A stretch of 64,000 nucleotides of DNA. Source: Brevibacillus sp. GTDB taxonomy: Bacteria > Bacillota > Bacilli > Brevibacillales > Brevibacillaceae. A program made the translations under genes and the position numbers. Shown here one piece after another: positions 28,227 through 37,977 of this stretch (positions are counted from its first letter, which is position 1; each line of letters opens with the position of its first letter). The DNA lies in the NCBI GenBank assembly GCA_017656235.1, contig JACDOF010000004.1, positions 98,594 to 162,593 of the forward strand, in the 5' to 3' direction. The notes under the pieces were generated by a model. It saw only the letters and a list, made by a program, of their open reading frames with translations, was not told where the DNA came from and made no database searches.

Positions 28227-30500
28227 TTGTCGCAGCAGGCACTCTCCCTGTTTGCCGAGCCGTACATACGCGGACAAGTGGTACGCGAAATTTATTACAA
28301 CGAAGAGAACTGGTATGGCGTTTACCGCTTTAAAGTGGAAGAGGCAACCGAATCGATCAGCGATTCGGAAGTGGTCATTGTGGGAAATTTTCCCCGACCA
28401 CATCCAGACGAAATATACACCTTTTACGGCGAATGGAAGGTACACCCCAAATTCGGCAGCCAGTATGTCGTCAAACGCTACGAGCGAGAGACCCCGAAGA
28501 CGAAAGCCGGGGTGGAGAAGTACCTGGCCAGCGGCCTGTTTGAAGGGATCGGCAAAAAGACGGCCAGTCGAATTGTTGAGCATTTGGGCGTGGAAGCGCT
28601 GTCGATCATCGCCGACAATCCCGAGCGGCTGGAGCAGGTTCCAGGGATTTCTGCAGACCGGGCCCGGAAAATCTACGAATCGGTGCTGGAACACCGCATG
28701 CTGGAGCGGACGATGATTTATCTTTACGACTTCGGCATCGGCGTTCATTTGGCGCTGCGGATTTACCAGACGTACAAGGCTGCGACGATGGAAGTTCTGA
28801 GTGAGACACCGTACAAGCTGGTGGAAGATATTGACGGCGTCGGATTCAAGCGTGCGGACGAGATTGCCCGTGCCGTGGGCATTGCCCCCTCTTCTCCCGA
28901 GCGGGTCAAGGCGGCCGTGCTGTTCGTTTTGAAAGAAGCGGCATTTGGAGAAGGCCACGTTTATCTGCCTTTGGCGGAAGTGATCGAGCGCACCCGTCGG
29001 CTGCTGATGGAGGCCGGCGGGTATGCTTTTCAGACAGACGAGCTGGAGCAGGCCATCCAGCACATGTTTGAAGAGCAAAGGCTGGTTTGGGACGAAGATC
29101 GCATCTACCTGCCCTCGTTGTTTTTTGCGGAGATCGGTCTGGCCAAACGACTCCGCTATTTTGCCCAGCGTGTATTCCATGAAGCGTTTCCCGCAGCAGA
29201 GTTTTACCGCGCGTTGGGCAAAGTAGAGGAAGAACTGGGGATTACGTATGCCCCTTCGCAGCGTGAAGCGGTGGAACAGGCGGTCAACAACGGCTTGATG
29301 GTATTGACCGGTGGTCCGGGGACGGGCAAGACGACCGTGATCCGGGCGATCTGCTGCGTCTTTGCGGAGCTGCACGGGATTCCGCTTGATCCCGCTCAGT
29401 ATGACCCTTTTGAGAATCCATATCCCATTCTGCTGGTTGCTCCCACCGGCAGGGCGGCCAAGCGGATGACGGAGACTACCGGTCTGCCGGCGATGACCAT
29501 TCATCGTCTGTTGGGATACAACGGCGACAGTTTCGAACATGATCAGGAACGACCGGTACGGGGGAAACTTTTGATCGTCGACGAGATGTCCATGGTGGAT
29601 GTTTGGCTGGCCAACCAATTGTTTCGCGCGCTGCCAGACGACATGCAGATTGTAATGGTCGGTGATCCTGACCAGCTTCCGTCTGTCGGCCCGGGCAACG
29701 TTTTGCAGGATATCCTCGATGCCGGATTGGTGCCGCATGTTCACCTTCGCGACATCTACCGGCAGGCGGAACAATCCCACATTGTCCGGCTTGCTCACCA
29801 CATCCGTGAAGGAAAAGTGCCCGAGGACCTCTTGGCGCCTTTACCTGATCGGCGATTTTTCACAAGTTCGCCACAAGATTTGGTTCAAATCGTGAAACAA
29901 ATTTGTGAAGGAGCCGTAAAAAAAGGGTACACCGCAAAAGAAATCCAGGTGCTTTCTCCGATGTACAAAGGAAATGCCGGCGTCAACCAGTTAAACCAGG
30001 AACTGCAGGAGTTGTTCAACCCCAAAAGCGAGCAAAAACGGGAAGTATCATATGGCGAGATCATCTTTCGAACCGGCGACAAGGTGCTGCAGCTGGTGAA
30101 CAACGCCGAAGAACAGGTTTACAACGGTGATATTGGCGAGATCGTCGCCATCTTTTATCCCAATGAAAACGAGCAGCGGGAGGAACAACTCGTCGTCTCC
30201 TTTGACGGCAGGGAGGTTGTCTACAAACGATCCCAGTATCACCACTTGACTCTGGCCTACTGCTGCTCGGTGCATAAGTCGCAGGGAAGCGAATTTCCCA
30301 TTGTGATCATGCCGCTCGTTCGGCAGTATTACCGCATGCTTAGGCGAAAGCTGGTCTACACCGGCGTAACAAGGGCCAAGTCGTATTTGCTGCTCTGCGG
30401 CGAGCCCGAAGCGTTCCGGATCGCAGTGGAAAGTGATGAGGAAAGTGTCCGCCATACACACTTGCGCCAGCGTCTCACCTTACGTGAGGCGGTTGATTGA
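28227..30500 (+). CDS. recD2: ATP-dependent 5'-3' DNA helicase RecD2
   Basis: A 757-residue SF1B helicase. The N-terminal part has helix-hairpin-helix repeats (GLFEGIGKKTASRIVEHLG, LVEDIDGVGFKRADEIA), the mark of RecD2. The motor holds Walker A GGPGTGKTT (Lys368), APTGRAAKRM, DEMSMVD and GDPDQLPSVGPG, with a C-terminal UvrD-like region (SVHKSQGSEFP, VYTGVTRAK). It works in replication-fork maintenance and repair without RecBC. The start chosen is the TTG at 28227, eight bases after AAGGAGG; an upstream in-frame TTG at 28203 lacks such a site. Confidence 0.95.
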   Translation: MSQQALSLFAEPYIRGQVVREIYYNEENWYGVYRFKVEEATESISDSEVVIVGNFPRPHPDEIYTFYGEWKVHPKFGSQYVVKRYERETPKTKAGVEKYLASGLFEGIGKKTASRIVEHLGVEALSIIADNPERLEQVPGISADRARKIYESVLEHRMLERTMIYLYDFGIGVHLALRIYQTYKAATMEVLSETPYKLVEDIDGVGFKRADEIARAVGIAPSSPERVKAAVLFVLKEAAFGEGHVYLPLAEVIERTRRLLMEAGGYAFQTDELEQAIQHMFEEQRLVWDEDRIYLPSLFFAEIGLAKRLRYFAQRVFHEAFPAAEFYRALGKVEEELGITYAPSQREAVEQAVNNGLMVLTGGPGTGKTTVIRAICCVFAELHGIPLDPAQYDPFENPYPILLVAPTGRAAKRMTETTGLPAMTIHRLLGYNGDSFEHDQERPVRGKLLIVDEMSMVDVWLANQLFRALPDDMQIVMVGDPDQLPSVGPGNVLQDILDAGLVPHVHLRDIYRQAEQSHIVRLAHHIREGKVPEDLLAPLPDRRFFTSSPQDLVQIVKQICEGAVKKGYTAKEIQVLSPMYKGNAGVNQLNQELQELFNPKSEQKREVSYGEIIFRTGDKVLQLVNNAEEQVYNGDIGEIVAIFYPNENEQREEQLVVSFDGREVVYKRSQYHHLTLAYCCSVHKSQGSEFPIVIMPLVRQYYRMLRRKLVYTGVTRAKSYLLLCGEPEAFRIAVESDEESVRHTHLRQRLTLREAVD

Positions 30501-30571
30501 TTGGCACAGTTTTGAGCGCATGGGCAGCCTCCTTGCGTCGGATACTAAGACAGCGGAAGGGGGAAGTGCCG

Positions 30572-31081
30572 ATGCAAAGGGCACTGGATCTGTTGGGATT
30601 GCCCGTCGTCTGCCTTCAATCGGGTGAGCAGATTGGCACCGTCCGCGATATTCTCATAGACGAGCAGTGGCGAACATTGGGCGTAGTGCTGGAAGAAAAA
30701 AGCTGGTTTCAGCCGGGGACGTTTATCCCTTTTGCGTTGATTCACGCTGTGGGAGACGATTTCCTTACCGTACAGAGCAAGGATGTTGTTACCTCCCTTG
30801 AGCCTTTAGCAGAATCGGGCGTGCTGGGATTTGCCGGCGGCAGCAACTGCCTGCGCGGCAAGCCGGTCATGACGGAACGGGGAGAGTGTCTGGGTACTGT
30901 GGAAGATGTTTACTTCACATCCAACTGGGAAAAGCTAGTAGGGTGTGAGCTGTCGGACGGTTGGATCGCCGACCTTACGGAAGGACGGAAGCGTCTGCCG
31001 CTCTCCTTCCGGATGGTGGTCGGAAAGGAAGCGCTCATTGTTCCCCCATCCACCCGTGTCCAGGCTGAGAGTGTTCAGTAA
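30572..31081 (+). CDS. PRC-barrel domain protein (YrrD-like)
   Basis: A 169-residue protein with two PRC-barrel-like halves: MQRALDLLGLPVVCLQSGEQIGTVRDILID (residues ~1-80) and CLRGKPVMTERGECLGTVEDVYF (~85-165). PRC barrels occur in RimM and photosynthetic reaction centre H chains and usually mediate binding. The role of the Bacillus relative YrrD is not known. The ATG at 30572 follows GGAAGGGGGAAG. It lies directly downstream of recD2, as in Bacillus, and upstream of two small genes with the same orientation. Confidence 0.8.
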   Translation: MQRALDLLGLPVVCLQSGEQIGTVRDILIDEQWRTLGVVLEEKSWFQPGTFIPFALIHAVGDDFLTVQSKDVVTSLEPLAESGVLGFAGGSNCLRGKPVMTERGECLGTVEDVYFTSNWEKLVGCELSDGWIADLTEGRKRLPLSFRMVVGKEALIVPPSTRVQAESVQ

Positions 31082-31093
31082 GGAGGTAGCACA

Positions 31094-31294
31094 ATGCGGG
31101 TCGTATGCCCCAACTGCTCTTCGAAGGATATCGGCAAAATCGGCACAAACCAGTATTACTGCTGGAACTGCTTTGTTGAATTGAGCGTCGACGGTGACCA
31201 GATCTCGTCCATCTACCAGGTGGAGGAAGACGGCTCCCTCCATTCGCTAAACGATCTCTTTCTCGAAGATCAATCCCTGCCAGCCCAAATTTGA
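31094..31294 (+). CDS. Small zinc-ribbon-like protein
   Basis: A 66-residue protein with two CxxC pairs, VCPNCSSKDIG and YYCWNCFVEL, which suggest a zinc ribbon at the N-terminus, and an acidic C-terminal half. AAGGAGG lies 7 nt before the ATG. Thirteen bases after the yrrD-like gene, so probably one operon. Function unknown; it may bind nucleic acid or protein through the ribbon. Confidence 0.8.
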   Translation: MRVVCPNCSSKDIGKIGTNQYYCWNCFVELSVDGDQISSIYQVEEDGSLHSLNDLFLEDQSLPAQI

Positions 31295-31323
31295 CGTGAT
31301 ACGTCCGTGAAGGAGGAATCACC

Positions 31324-31494
31324 ATGATCCGCGGTATGCTTGGCATGATTGCAACGGGAATCGCCGTAACCGCCATTGGCTTCATGCTCAGACCAAGACG
31401 CCGCAGCTGGTTCCGCTTCGGCATGAATCGCATGCCTCAGCTGTCCCGTAACATGATGAACATCGGGCGCTCTTTGGCGAAAGCGCTGCGCTGA
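31324..31494 (+). CDS. Small basic membrane-associated protein, 56 residues
   Basis: The ATG at 31324 follows GAAGGAGGAATCACC. The product has one hydrophobic N-terminal helix (MIRGMLGMIATGIAVTAIGF) and a basic tail rich in Arg, Met and Asn (LRPRRRSW, MNRMPQLSRNMMNIGRS). Bacillus has similar short proteins (YrzQ/DUF3918-like) at this place beside yrrD and yrrI; that family link is tentative. A perfect terminator follows. Confidence 0.65.
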   Translation: MIRGMLGMIATGIAVTAIGFMLRPRRRSWFRFGMNRMPQLSRNMMNIGRSLAKALR

Positions 31495-31506
31495 TGCCAT
31501 GCGCAC

Positions 31507-31538
31507 ATCCCCTCCGCTTGTGGGAGGGGATTTTTTTT
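31507..31538 (+). terminator. Terminator after the yrrD-like operon
   Basis: ATCCCCTCC (31507-31515) pairs with GGAGGGGAT (31523-31531) and is followed by eight T residues. One of the strongest terminators in the window. Confidence 0.9.
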
Positions 31539-31593
31539 CCCGCCTTCGCACATGCTAGTTCATAGCAACAAACGTAGGGAGGCATATGGTTCC

Positions 31594-32649
31594 ATGCAGC
31601 CCAACCGCTTACTGATGATTGGCCTTAACGTGACGATCATCCTGGTCATCGCCAATCTGCTCTGGCTGATCAGACCCGTGCTGTTTCGTATCGCCGTGTG
31701 GGCTGGAGAAGTTCTGCTTCCATTTCTGATCGGTCTGTTGATCGCGTACCTGCTGCACCCCATTGTCACCGCGCTGGAGAGACGAAAAGTTCCGCGGCTT
31801 GTCGCGGTTCTGTTAATCTACGCCTCCTTTTTCCTGGTGCTGACCATTGGTTTGCTCAACGCCATTCCTCTGTTCACCCGTCAGATGGTCGAGCTGTCCG
31901 ATGATCTTCCGCGCCTCTTCAACTGGTATCATACCTGGATGATGGAGTGGGAGTACCACAAGTACGTCCTGCCGGACACCATCCAAAACGGCGTAGATCG
32001 GGTTATCCTCCAGTCCAAGGAGAGGGTGTCACAAGGAATCAGCGATCTGGCGGACAATGCCAAAGAGACGCTCAGCAAGCTGCTCGCTTACGCTGTCATC
32101 CCGTTTATTGCCTTTTATCTGCTGAAAGACATGCAGCTGATCCAGCGGGCAATGCTGCAGTGGATTCCCCGCGCGTATCGGCGGAAGACAATCGTAACCC
32201 TGCACGACCTCAACGACGTGTTGGGAAAATACCTGCACGGGCAAATGGTGGTGGCTCTGGTGGTAGGGGGTATGGCTTATGTGGGTTACTGGCTGATCGA
32301 CATGCCCTATCCGTTTATTCTGGCTGCGATCGTCTGCCTGACCAACGTTATCCCCTATATCGGCCCGCTGATCGGCGCTGCTCCCGCGGTGATCGTTGCC
32401 TTGACCATCTCTACGAAAATGGTGCTGCTGGTTCTGGCCGTCAATGTGGTGATACAGATAGTGGAAGGCAATATCTTGTCCCCCAACATCGTTGGCCGAT
32501 CACTCAAGCTTCATCCGCTGTTGATCATCTTTGCCCTGTTGGCCGGTGAGACGCTTGGCGGTATTGTCGGGCTGATCGCGGCTGTCCCTCTCCTTGCGGT
32601 GCTCAAGGTGCTGATCAGCCGGATTGTGCTGATCATGCGGGAAAGTTGA
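31594..32649 (+). CDS. AI-2E family transporter (YrrI-like)
   Basis: A 351-residue polytopic membrane protein of the AI-2E/PerM family: hydrophobic pairs at the N-terminus (residues ~8-80), an amphipathic central region (~85-150), then helices with FIAFYLLKD, LHGQMVVALVVG, YPFILAAIVCLTNVIPYIGPLIGAAPA and EGNILSPNIVGRSLKLHPL, all family-typical. Members are exporters, some of sodium or of quorum-sensing AI-2; the substrate here is unknown. The ATG at 31594 follows AGGGAGG. The stop codon overlaps the alaS promoter. Confidence 0.9.
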   Translation: MQPNRLLMIGLNVTIILVIANLLWLIRPVLFRIAVWAGEVLLPFLIGLLIAYLLHPIVTALERRKVPRLVAVLLIYASFFLVLTIGLLNAIPLFTRQMVELSDDLPRLFNWYHTWMMEWEYHKYVLPDTIQNGVDRVILQSKERVSQGISDLADNAKETLSKLLAYAVIPFIAFYLLKDMQLIQRAMLQWIPRAYRRKTIVTLHDLNDVLGKYLHGQMVVALVVGGMAYVGYWLIDMPYPFILAAIVCLTNVIPYIGPLIGAAPAVIVALTISTKMVLLVLAVNVVIQIVEGNILSPNIVGRSLKLHPLLIIFALLAGETLGGIVGLIAAVPLLAVLKVLISRIVLIMRES

Positions 32650-32675
32650 CAGCCCTCTTTGCAACCCGCTATAAT
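32646..32675 (+). promoter_or_regulatory. Consensus promoter for the alaS T-box leader
   Basis: TTGACA at 32646-32651, 18 bp, TATAAT at 32670-32675. Both hexamers are perfect. The -35 box overlaps the stop codon of the AI-2E gene. Confidence 0.85.
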
Positions 32676-32679
32676 ACCA

Positions 32680-32937
32680 GATGAAACCAAACACGTGATC
32701 AATGAAGGAACGAGTAGGCTGCAGTCCTTTTACAGAGAGGATGTTCCGCGGTTGAGAGAACATCTAAAAGAAGCGCAGCTGAAGGCTATTCCGGAAGACC
32801 GGGCAAAACCCGGCGTGGCGCCCTCGTTACGGGCACGCAAAGCGACAGGACGCACAAGCAGCAGCTGGCGCCTGTAAGCAGGGTGGTACCGCGAGAAAGG
32901 AGTTCTCGTCCCTGACCGGGATGGGGGCTTTTTATTT
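32680..32937 (+). ncRNA. T-box leader of alaS
   Basis: The core T-box AGGGTGGTACCGCG lies at 32880-32893, followed by a terminator built from GTCCCTGACCGGGATGGGGGC and a T-rich run ending near 32937. The stem I region starts with GAAGGAACGAGTAG (~32703-32716). The likely specifier is GCT (32785-32787) in GAAGGCTATT, an Ala codon followed by the usual A. It senses uncharged tRNA-Ala and controls alaS. Confidence 0.92.
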
Positions 32938-32955
32938 TATGAGGAGGCACATGGG

Positions 32956-35607
32956 ATGAAAAAGCTGACAGGCAATCAGATTCGCCAAATGTATCTCGAT
33001 TTCTTTAAAACGAAGGGACATCACATCGAGCCGAGCGCTCCGCTGATTCCGCACGACGATCCGTCATTATTGTGGATTAACTGCGGGATGGCGCCGCTGA
33101 AAAAATACTTCGACGGCCGCGTCGTGCCGGACAATCCGCGGATCGCCAATTCGCAAAAATCGATTCGCACCAATGACATCGAAAACGTCGGTCGTACCGC
33201 ACGGCACCATACGTTTTTTGAAATGCTCGGGAACTTCTCGATCGGCGACTACTTCAAGCGGGAGGCGATTCACTGGGCATGGGAATTTCTGACCAGCCCA
33301 CAGTGGATCGGTTTCGATCCGGAGAAGCTGTCGGTGACGATTCATCCGGAGGATGACGAAGCGTTTGAGATCTGGCACAACGAAATCGGCATCCCGGAAG
33401 AACGGATTATCCGACTCGAAGGCAACTTTTGGGACATCGGCGAAGGGCCGTGCGGTCCCAACTCGGAGATTTTCTTCGATCGGGGGGAGCGCTTCGGCAA
33501 CGATCCCAACGATCCCGAGCTGTACCCGGGCGGCGAAAACGAGCGCTACCTGGAAGTGTGGAACCTCGTCTTTTCCCAATACAACCACAACCCGGACGGC
33601 AGCTACACGCCACTGCCCAAGAAAAACATCGATACAGGGATGGGCCTGGAGCGGATGGCGTCGATTCTTCAGGATGTGGACAACAACTACGAGACCGACC
33701 TGCTGTTCCCCTTGATTGAAGCGACCAGTGCCATCTCCGGCGTTCCGTACAAAGCGGGTGCGGAAACGGATGTGGCGTTGAAGGTGATCGCCGACCATGC
33801 CCGTACGGTGGTATTTGCCATCGGCGACGGGGCGCTTCCGTCCAACGAAGGACGCGGCTACGTCATTCGCCGTTTGCTGCGCCGCGCCGTACGGATGGGC
33901 AAACTGCTCGGGATCGAGCAACCGTTTTTGTATCGGCTGACGGAAGTGGTTGGGCAAATGATGGGCGAGTTCTACCAGGAAGTGGTGGAGAAGCGCGCGT
34001 TTATTGAAAAAGTGATCCGCGGTGAGGAAGAGCGGTTCCACGAGACGCTGAACGAAGGGCTGGCCATTCTGGAACAGATGGTGGAAGCTGCCAAGGCGGC
34101 TGGCGAGTCCAAGCTGTCCGGAGCGGATACGTTTAAATTGTACGACACGTACGGTTTCCCCATTGACCTGACCGAAGACTTCGCCGCAGAACACGGTCTC
34201 TCCGTCGATCATGAAGGATTTGAGCGGGCAATGGCGGAACAGCGGGAGCGGGCACGTGCAGCGCGTCAGGAAGTGGACAGCATGCAAACCCAAGGCGGCG
34301 TCCTGGCAGACCTGACGGTTACAAGTCAATTTGTTGGGTATACTGAGTTGGTAGCTAATGCCAAGATTGTGGCAATCATTTCCGACAATCAGTTGGTTGA
34401 CCAGGTGGAAGAAGGACAAGCTTGTCAGCTCGTCCTCGATCAGACACCGTTTTACGCAGAGAGCGGCGGACAGGTGAACGATGAGGGCTGGCTGTTCTCG
34501 GAAGAGGTAAAAGCCCGTGTCACAGACGTTCAAAAGGGGCCATTGGGGCAGCATGTGCACAGCGTGACCGTGGAAGCGGGCACGCTGAAACTCGGGGATA
34601 CTGTCAAAGCGATGGTCAACCACGAGGCGCGCCTTGATATCGTGAAAAACCATACCGCCACCCATCTGCTGCACCAGGCCCTGAAAGACGTGCTGGGCAA
34701 GCATGTCAATCAGGCGGGGTCGCTCGTTGCGCCGGAGCGGCTGCGCTTTGACTTCACCCATATCAGTGCAGTCAGTCCGGAAGAACTGGAACGCATCGAG
34801 GCTATCGTCAACGAGAAAATTTGGGCCAATCTGGCGGTTGAGGTGATGCACAAGCCGCTTGCTGAAGCAAAAGCAATGGGCGCGATGGCGCTGTTTGGCG
34901 AAAAGTATGGAGAAGTCGTGCGCGTTGTGCAAGTCGGGGACTACAGTCTGGAATTGTGCGGCGGCTGCCACGTAAACAACACGGCAGAAATCGGCCTGTT
35001 CAAGATTGTCAGCGAAAGCGGCATCGGTGCCGGCACTCGCCGGATTGAAGCCGTCACTGGCCGGGGCGCTTACCAGTATCTCAATCAGCAGCTTCACACG
35101 CTGCGCGAAGTGGCCCAATCCGTCAAGGCGACACAGTTACAGGAGACACCGGCGCGTGTGGAGGCACTGCTCAAGCAAATCCGGGATGTGCAGCGGGAAA
35201 ACGAGTCCCTGCGGGCCAAACTGGGCAACATGGAGGCGAGCGGACTCAGCGAGCGCGTAAAACAGGTTGACGGTGTCAACGTGCTGGCAGAACGGGTATC
35301 CGCCGCCGATATGGACAGCCTGCGCGGCATGCTGGATGACTTGAAAGTGAAGATCGGCTCTGCGGTGATCGTGCTCGGGGCTGTGGACGGCGAGAAAGTA
35401 CAGTTGGTTGCCGGTGTTACCAAAGATTTGTTGCAGAAAGGCTTCCACGCCGGCAAAATTGTCAAGGAAGTGGCAGCGATTTGTGGCGGTGGCGGCGGCG
35501 GTAGGCCCGACATGGCTCAGGCTGGCGGCAAAGATCCGGCCAAACTGGAGGAGGCACTGAAGCGGGTCGAACAGCTTGTGCGCGAGCAGGCAGCCGTCAA
35601 CCAGTAA
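32956..35607 (+). CDS. alaS: Alanyl-tRNA synthetase
   Basis: An 883-residue class II synthetase. Catalytic core at residues 1-~240 ([41 protein letters not shown]), editing domain with the zinc-site motif [11 protein letters not shown] and [13 protein letters not shown], and the C-terminal DHHA1 domain with [16 protein letters not shown]. The ATG follows GAGGAGG. Under T-box control; followed by the ireB-ruvX-DUF1292 cluster as in Bacillus. Confidence 0.98.
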   Translation: MKKLTGNQIRQMYLDFFKTKGHHIEPSAPLIPHDDPSLLWINCGMAPLKKYFDGRVVPDNPRIANSQKSIRTNDIENVGRTARHHTFFEMLGNFSIGDYFKREAIHWAWEFLTSPQWIGFDPEKLSVTIHPEDDEAFEIWHNEIGIPEERIIRLEGNFWDIGEGPCGPNSEIFFDRGERFGNDPNDPELYPGGENERYLEVWNLVFSQYNHNPDGSYTPLPKKNIDTGMGLERMASILQDVDNNYETDLLFPLIEATSAISGVPYKAGAETDVALKVIADHARTVVFAIGDGALPSNEGRGYVIRRLLRRAVRMGKLLGIEQPFLYRLTEVVGQMMGEFYQEVVEKRAFIEKVIRGEEERFHETLNEGLAILEQMVEAAKAAGESKLSGADTFKLYDTYGFPIDLTEDFAAEHGLSVDHEGFERAMAEQRERARAARQEVDSMQTQGGVLADLTVTSQFVGYTELVANAKIVAIISDNQLVDQVEEGQACQLVLDQTPFYAESGGQVNDEGWLFSEEVKARVTDVQKGPLGQHVHSVTVEAGTLKLGDTVKAMVNHEARLDIVKNHTATHLLHQALKDVLGKHVNQAGSLVAPERLRFDFTHISAVSPEELERIEAIVNEKIWANLAVEVMHKPLAEAKAMGAMALFGEKYGEVVRVVQVGDYSLELCGGCHVNNTAEIGLFKIVSESGIGAGTRRIEAVTGRGAYQYLNQQLHTLREVAQSVKATQLQETPARVEALLKQIRDVQRENESLRAKLGNMEASGLSERVKQVDGVNVLAERVSAADMDSLRGMLDDLKVKIGSAVIVLGAVDGEKVQLVAGVTKDLLQKGFHAGKIVKEVAAICGGGGGGRPDMAQAGGKDPAKLEEALKRVEQLVREQAAVNQ

Positions 35608-35733
35608 GACGCGCACACCATCTGTTCGCAAAAAAGGAATAGACGGCCCGCGGAGCGAATAGATGATAGCAGGTCGAAACATGCGGAGAACGCGGGCGCT
35701 GCAGTTCTCCCGGAAAAAATCGAGGTGTATGTG

Positions 35734-36009
35734 ATGAGTTCCATGGATAATACCATGAAGTATACGGTGCCCAAGGAAACGAACGAAGCAGATGTGCGAG
35801 AAACGCTGACTCTGGTGTATCGTGCGCTGCAAGAAAAAGGGTATAACCCGATTACCCAGATTGTCGGCTATCTGCTTTCGGGAGATCCGGCCTTTATTCC
35901 GCGGCACAACAACGCACGCAGCCTCATCGGAAAGATCGAACGAGACAAGCTGATCGAGGAACTGGTCAGGGTCTATTTGGCGGAGAACGATTCGCAAGGC
36001 GAGGCGTAA
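35734..36009 (+). CDS. IreB family regulatory phosphoprotein (YrzL, UPF0297)
   Basis: A 91-residue protein with [43 protein letters not shown] and [19 protein letters not shown], highly conserved in this family. The Enterococcus homologue is phosphorylated by the IreK Ser/Thr kinase and affects cephalosporin resistance. The ATG at 35734 follows GAGGTG at six bases; a Met three codons later is the alternative. Upstream of ruvX as usual. Confidence 0.94.
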   Translation: MSSMDNTMKYTVPKETNEADVRETLTLVYRALQEKGYNPITQIVGYLLSGDPAFIPRHNNARSLIGKIERDKLIEELVRVYLAENDSQGEA

Positions 36010-36023
36010 GACAGGAGCGAATC

Positions 36024-36446
36024 ATGCGCATACTGGGATTGGATGTAGGAGAGCGAACCATCGGAGTGGCGGTTAGTGACGAGCTGGGCTGGACGGCGCA
36101 GGGAGTGGAAACGATCCGGCGTCAGTCGGAAGAACAGGATTTCCAGCGCTTGCAATCGCTGATCGATCACTATCGGGTGAGCGAGATTGTCGTCGGTTTG
36201 CCCAAAAACATGAACGGGACGGTTGGTCCGCGCGGGGAAAGCTGTCAGCGGTTTGCCCGCCGCTTGGCGGAGCGGGTTCAGCTCCCCGTCCATTTGTGGG
36301 ATGAGCGGCTCACAACGATGGCTGCCGAAAAAATGCTCGTTACCGCCGATGTGAGCCGTAAAAAGCGAAAGCAGGTGATTGACAAGATGGCGGCCGTGAT
36401 CATCTTGCAGGGCTATTTGGATGCGAATGCGAGGGGAAAGCAATGA
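36024..36446 (+). CDS. ruvX: Putative Holliday junction resolvase RuvX (YqgF family)
   Basis: A 140-residue RNase H-like protein: [22 protein letters not shown] at the start, [18 protein letters not shown] and [10 protein letters not shown] in the middle, with the conserved Asp and Glu residues. Family members act in pre-16S rRNA 5' end maturation and were first proposed as resolvases. It overlaps the next gene by four bases (ATGA). Confidence 0.93.
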   Translation: MRILGLDVGERTIGVAVSDELGWTAQGVETIRRQSEEQDFQRLQSLIDHYRVSEIVVGLPKNMNGTVGPRGESCQRFARRLAERVQLPVHLWDERLTTMAAEKMLVTADVSRKKRKQVIDKMAAVIILQGYLDANARGKQ

Positions 36447-36733
36447 GTGAGGACATAAGCAGTCAGTTTGAAGTAGGCGAGGTAATCGCGCTTTCCGAAG
36501 AAGAAACGGACGAAACGCGCGATTTTCGGATCATGTACATCTTTGACATTGAAGACCGCAGCTACCTGGTGCTGGTTCCGGTTGATCAGGAAGACCAGGA
36601 GGAATACGATGTCCACTTCCTCCGCTATGACGGTTCTGACACGCTGCAGGCGATTGAAGATGACGAAGAATGGGAACAGGTGGAGGCAACATTTGAGACA
36701 TTGATCGCCGAGCTGGAAAAAGAAGAGGGATAA
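36443..36733 (+). CDS. DUF1292 family protein (YrzB-like)
   Basis: A 96-residue acidic protein with [20 protein letters not shown] and [20 protein letters not shown], the DUF1292 pattern. It is the constant downstream partner of ruvX in Firmicutes and is translationally coupled to it here. Function unknown. A terminator follows. Confidence 0.9.
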   Translation: MSEDISSQFEVGEVIALSEEETDETRDFRIMYIFDIEDRSYLVLVPVDQEDQEEYDVHFLRYDGSDTLQAIEDDEEWEQVEATFETLIAELEKEEG

Positions 36734-36746
36734 ACCAAGTGTGCGG

Positions 36747-36777
36747 AAAACCGCCATGCTTCGGCAGGCGGTTTTTT
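36747..36777 (+). terminator. Terminator after ruvX-DUF1292
   Basis: AAAACCGCC (36747-36755) pairs with GGCGGTTTT (36767-36775), loop of 11 nt, inside a T run. Confidence 0.88.
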
Positions 36778-36873
36778 CCGTGCTGGTTGAGTGCGGGATT
36801 TTTCGTGTCCAAGGTGCATCGTTGTCCAAACTTCGGTATAATGTATGCGATGCAGGGAAGAGGAGGATTCGCC

Positions 36874-37962
36874 TTGGAAGAGAAAGATCGTACCAGTAAG
36901 AGACGGCGGGGAAGCAGGGGGCGCAAGGTGATCGCGGCGCTGCTCGTGCTCCTGCTGCTGTTTGCGATGGCCGGGGGAGCCGCTGCTTTTTACGTCTATC
37001 AGCAGATGCAGCCGGTGGACGGCGGCGGTCAGGTCGTGGAAAAGCAGGTGACCATCCCCTCCGGTTCTACGGTGCTTGAGATTGCAGAGCTGCTGGAACA
37101 GCAAGGCTTGATCCGCAATGCCACGGTGTTCCGTTACTACGTGCGGGCCAAGGGCGTCGGAAGCCAACTGCAGGCCGGTACGTACCGTTTTCAGACGGGT
37201 GTGACGCTTGACCAACTGCTGGACAAGATGGTCCGAGGTGAAGTGGTCAAAGATACCGTGCGCTTTACCATCCCTGAAGGACTCAACGTTGAGCAGATTG
37301 CCACGACTCTGGCCCAACAAGGACTGGTGGACAAGCAGGCATTTTTGCGCGAGGTAAACGAAGGAGACTTTTCCCAATTTTCGTTCGTGGCCTCCATTCC
37401 CCGGAAGGAGGGGCGAAAATACCGGCTTGAAGGGTATTTGTTCCCGGAAACGTATGAAGTGAACAAAGGCGCATCCGAACATGAGATTATCGTCAAAATG
37501 CTGGCGCAGTTCGAGAAGGAATGGAAGCCGGAATGGCTGGAAGAACTGGCCAAACGAAAGCTGAGTATGGACGAGGCCGTTACGCTTGCTTCCATCGTGG
37601 AACGGGAAGTGGTCGTGGACAAGGAACGGCCTCTCGTTGCGGGCGTCTTTTACAACCGGCTGCGCGACGAGTGGCTGCTGGAATCGTGTGCCACTGTCCA
37701 GTTTGTACTGGGCAAACAGCGTGACCGGATTCTGTACGAAGACTTGAAGGTGGAAAGCCCGTACAACACGTACCTTCATCCCGGCTTGCCGCCAGGCCCT
37801 ATCGCCAGCCCGGGAAGAGCCTCCCTTGAGGCGGTTGTACGGCCAGCCGAACACGATTACTATTTCTTTGTGACCAAAAAGGACGGTTCGTCGGAACATT
37901 ACTTCTCCAAAACATATGAGGAGCATTTGGCCAGAGACGCCAAGAGCCGAGGCAGTTGGTAG
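36874..37962 (+). CDS. mltG: Endolytic murein transglycosylase MltG
   Basis: A 362-residue membrane-anchored enzyme that cuts nascent glycan strands and sets their length. A basic N-terminal tail is followed by one membrane helix (about residues 16-38), a LysM-like region and the YceG catalytic domain with ASIVEREVV (catalytic Glu), AGVFYNRL, SPYNTYLHPGLPPGPIASPG and the FVTKKDGSSEHYFSKT end. The start chosen is the TTG at 36874, seven bases after AGGAGG (36861-36866); longer frames upstream run through the terminator. Confidence 0.95.
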   Translation: MEEKDRTSKRRRGSRGRKVIAALLVLLLLFAMAGGAAAFYVYQQMQPVDGGGQVVEKQVTIPSGSTVLEIAELLEQQGLIRNATVFRYYVRAKGVGSQLQAGTYRFQTGVTLDQLLDKMVRGEVVKDTVRFTIPEGLNVEQIATTLAQQGLVDKQAFLREVNEGDFSQFSFVASIPRKEGRKYRLEGYLFPETYEVNKGASEHEIIVKMLAQFEKEWKPEWLEELAKRKLSMDEAVTLASIVEREVVVDKERPLVAGVFYNRLRDEWLLESCATVQFVLGKQRDRILYEDLKVESPYNTYLHPGLPPGPIASPGRASLEAVVRPAEHDYYFFVTKKDGSSEHYFSKTYEEHLARDAKSRGSW

Positions 37963-37977
37963 AAAGGATGTGATTGC

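Noticed and set aside
28182..29801. 539-codon open frame antisense to recD2
   Set aside because: Shadow of recD2; no domain pattern and starts inside the neighbouring gene region without signals.
33067..35118. 683-codon open frame antisense to alaS
   Set aside because: It is a mirror of the GC-rich alaS codons, has no ribosome site or recognisable motif, and alaS on the other strand is certain.
36836..36841. TATAAT before mltG as a promoter
   Set aside because: A good -10 box but no convincing -35 box at 16-18 bp; left out of the list.
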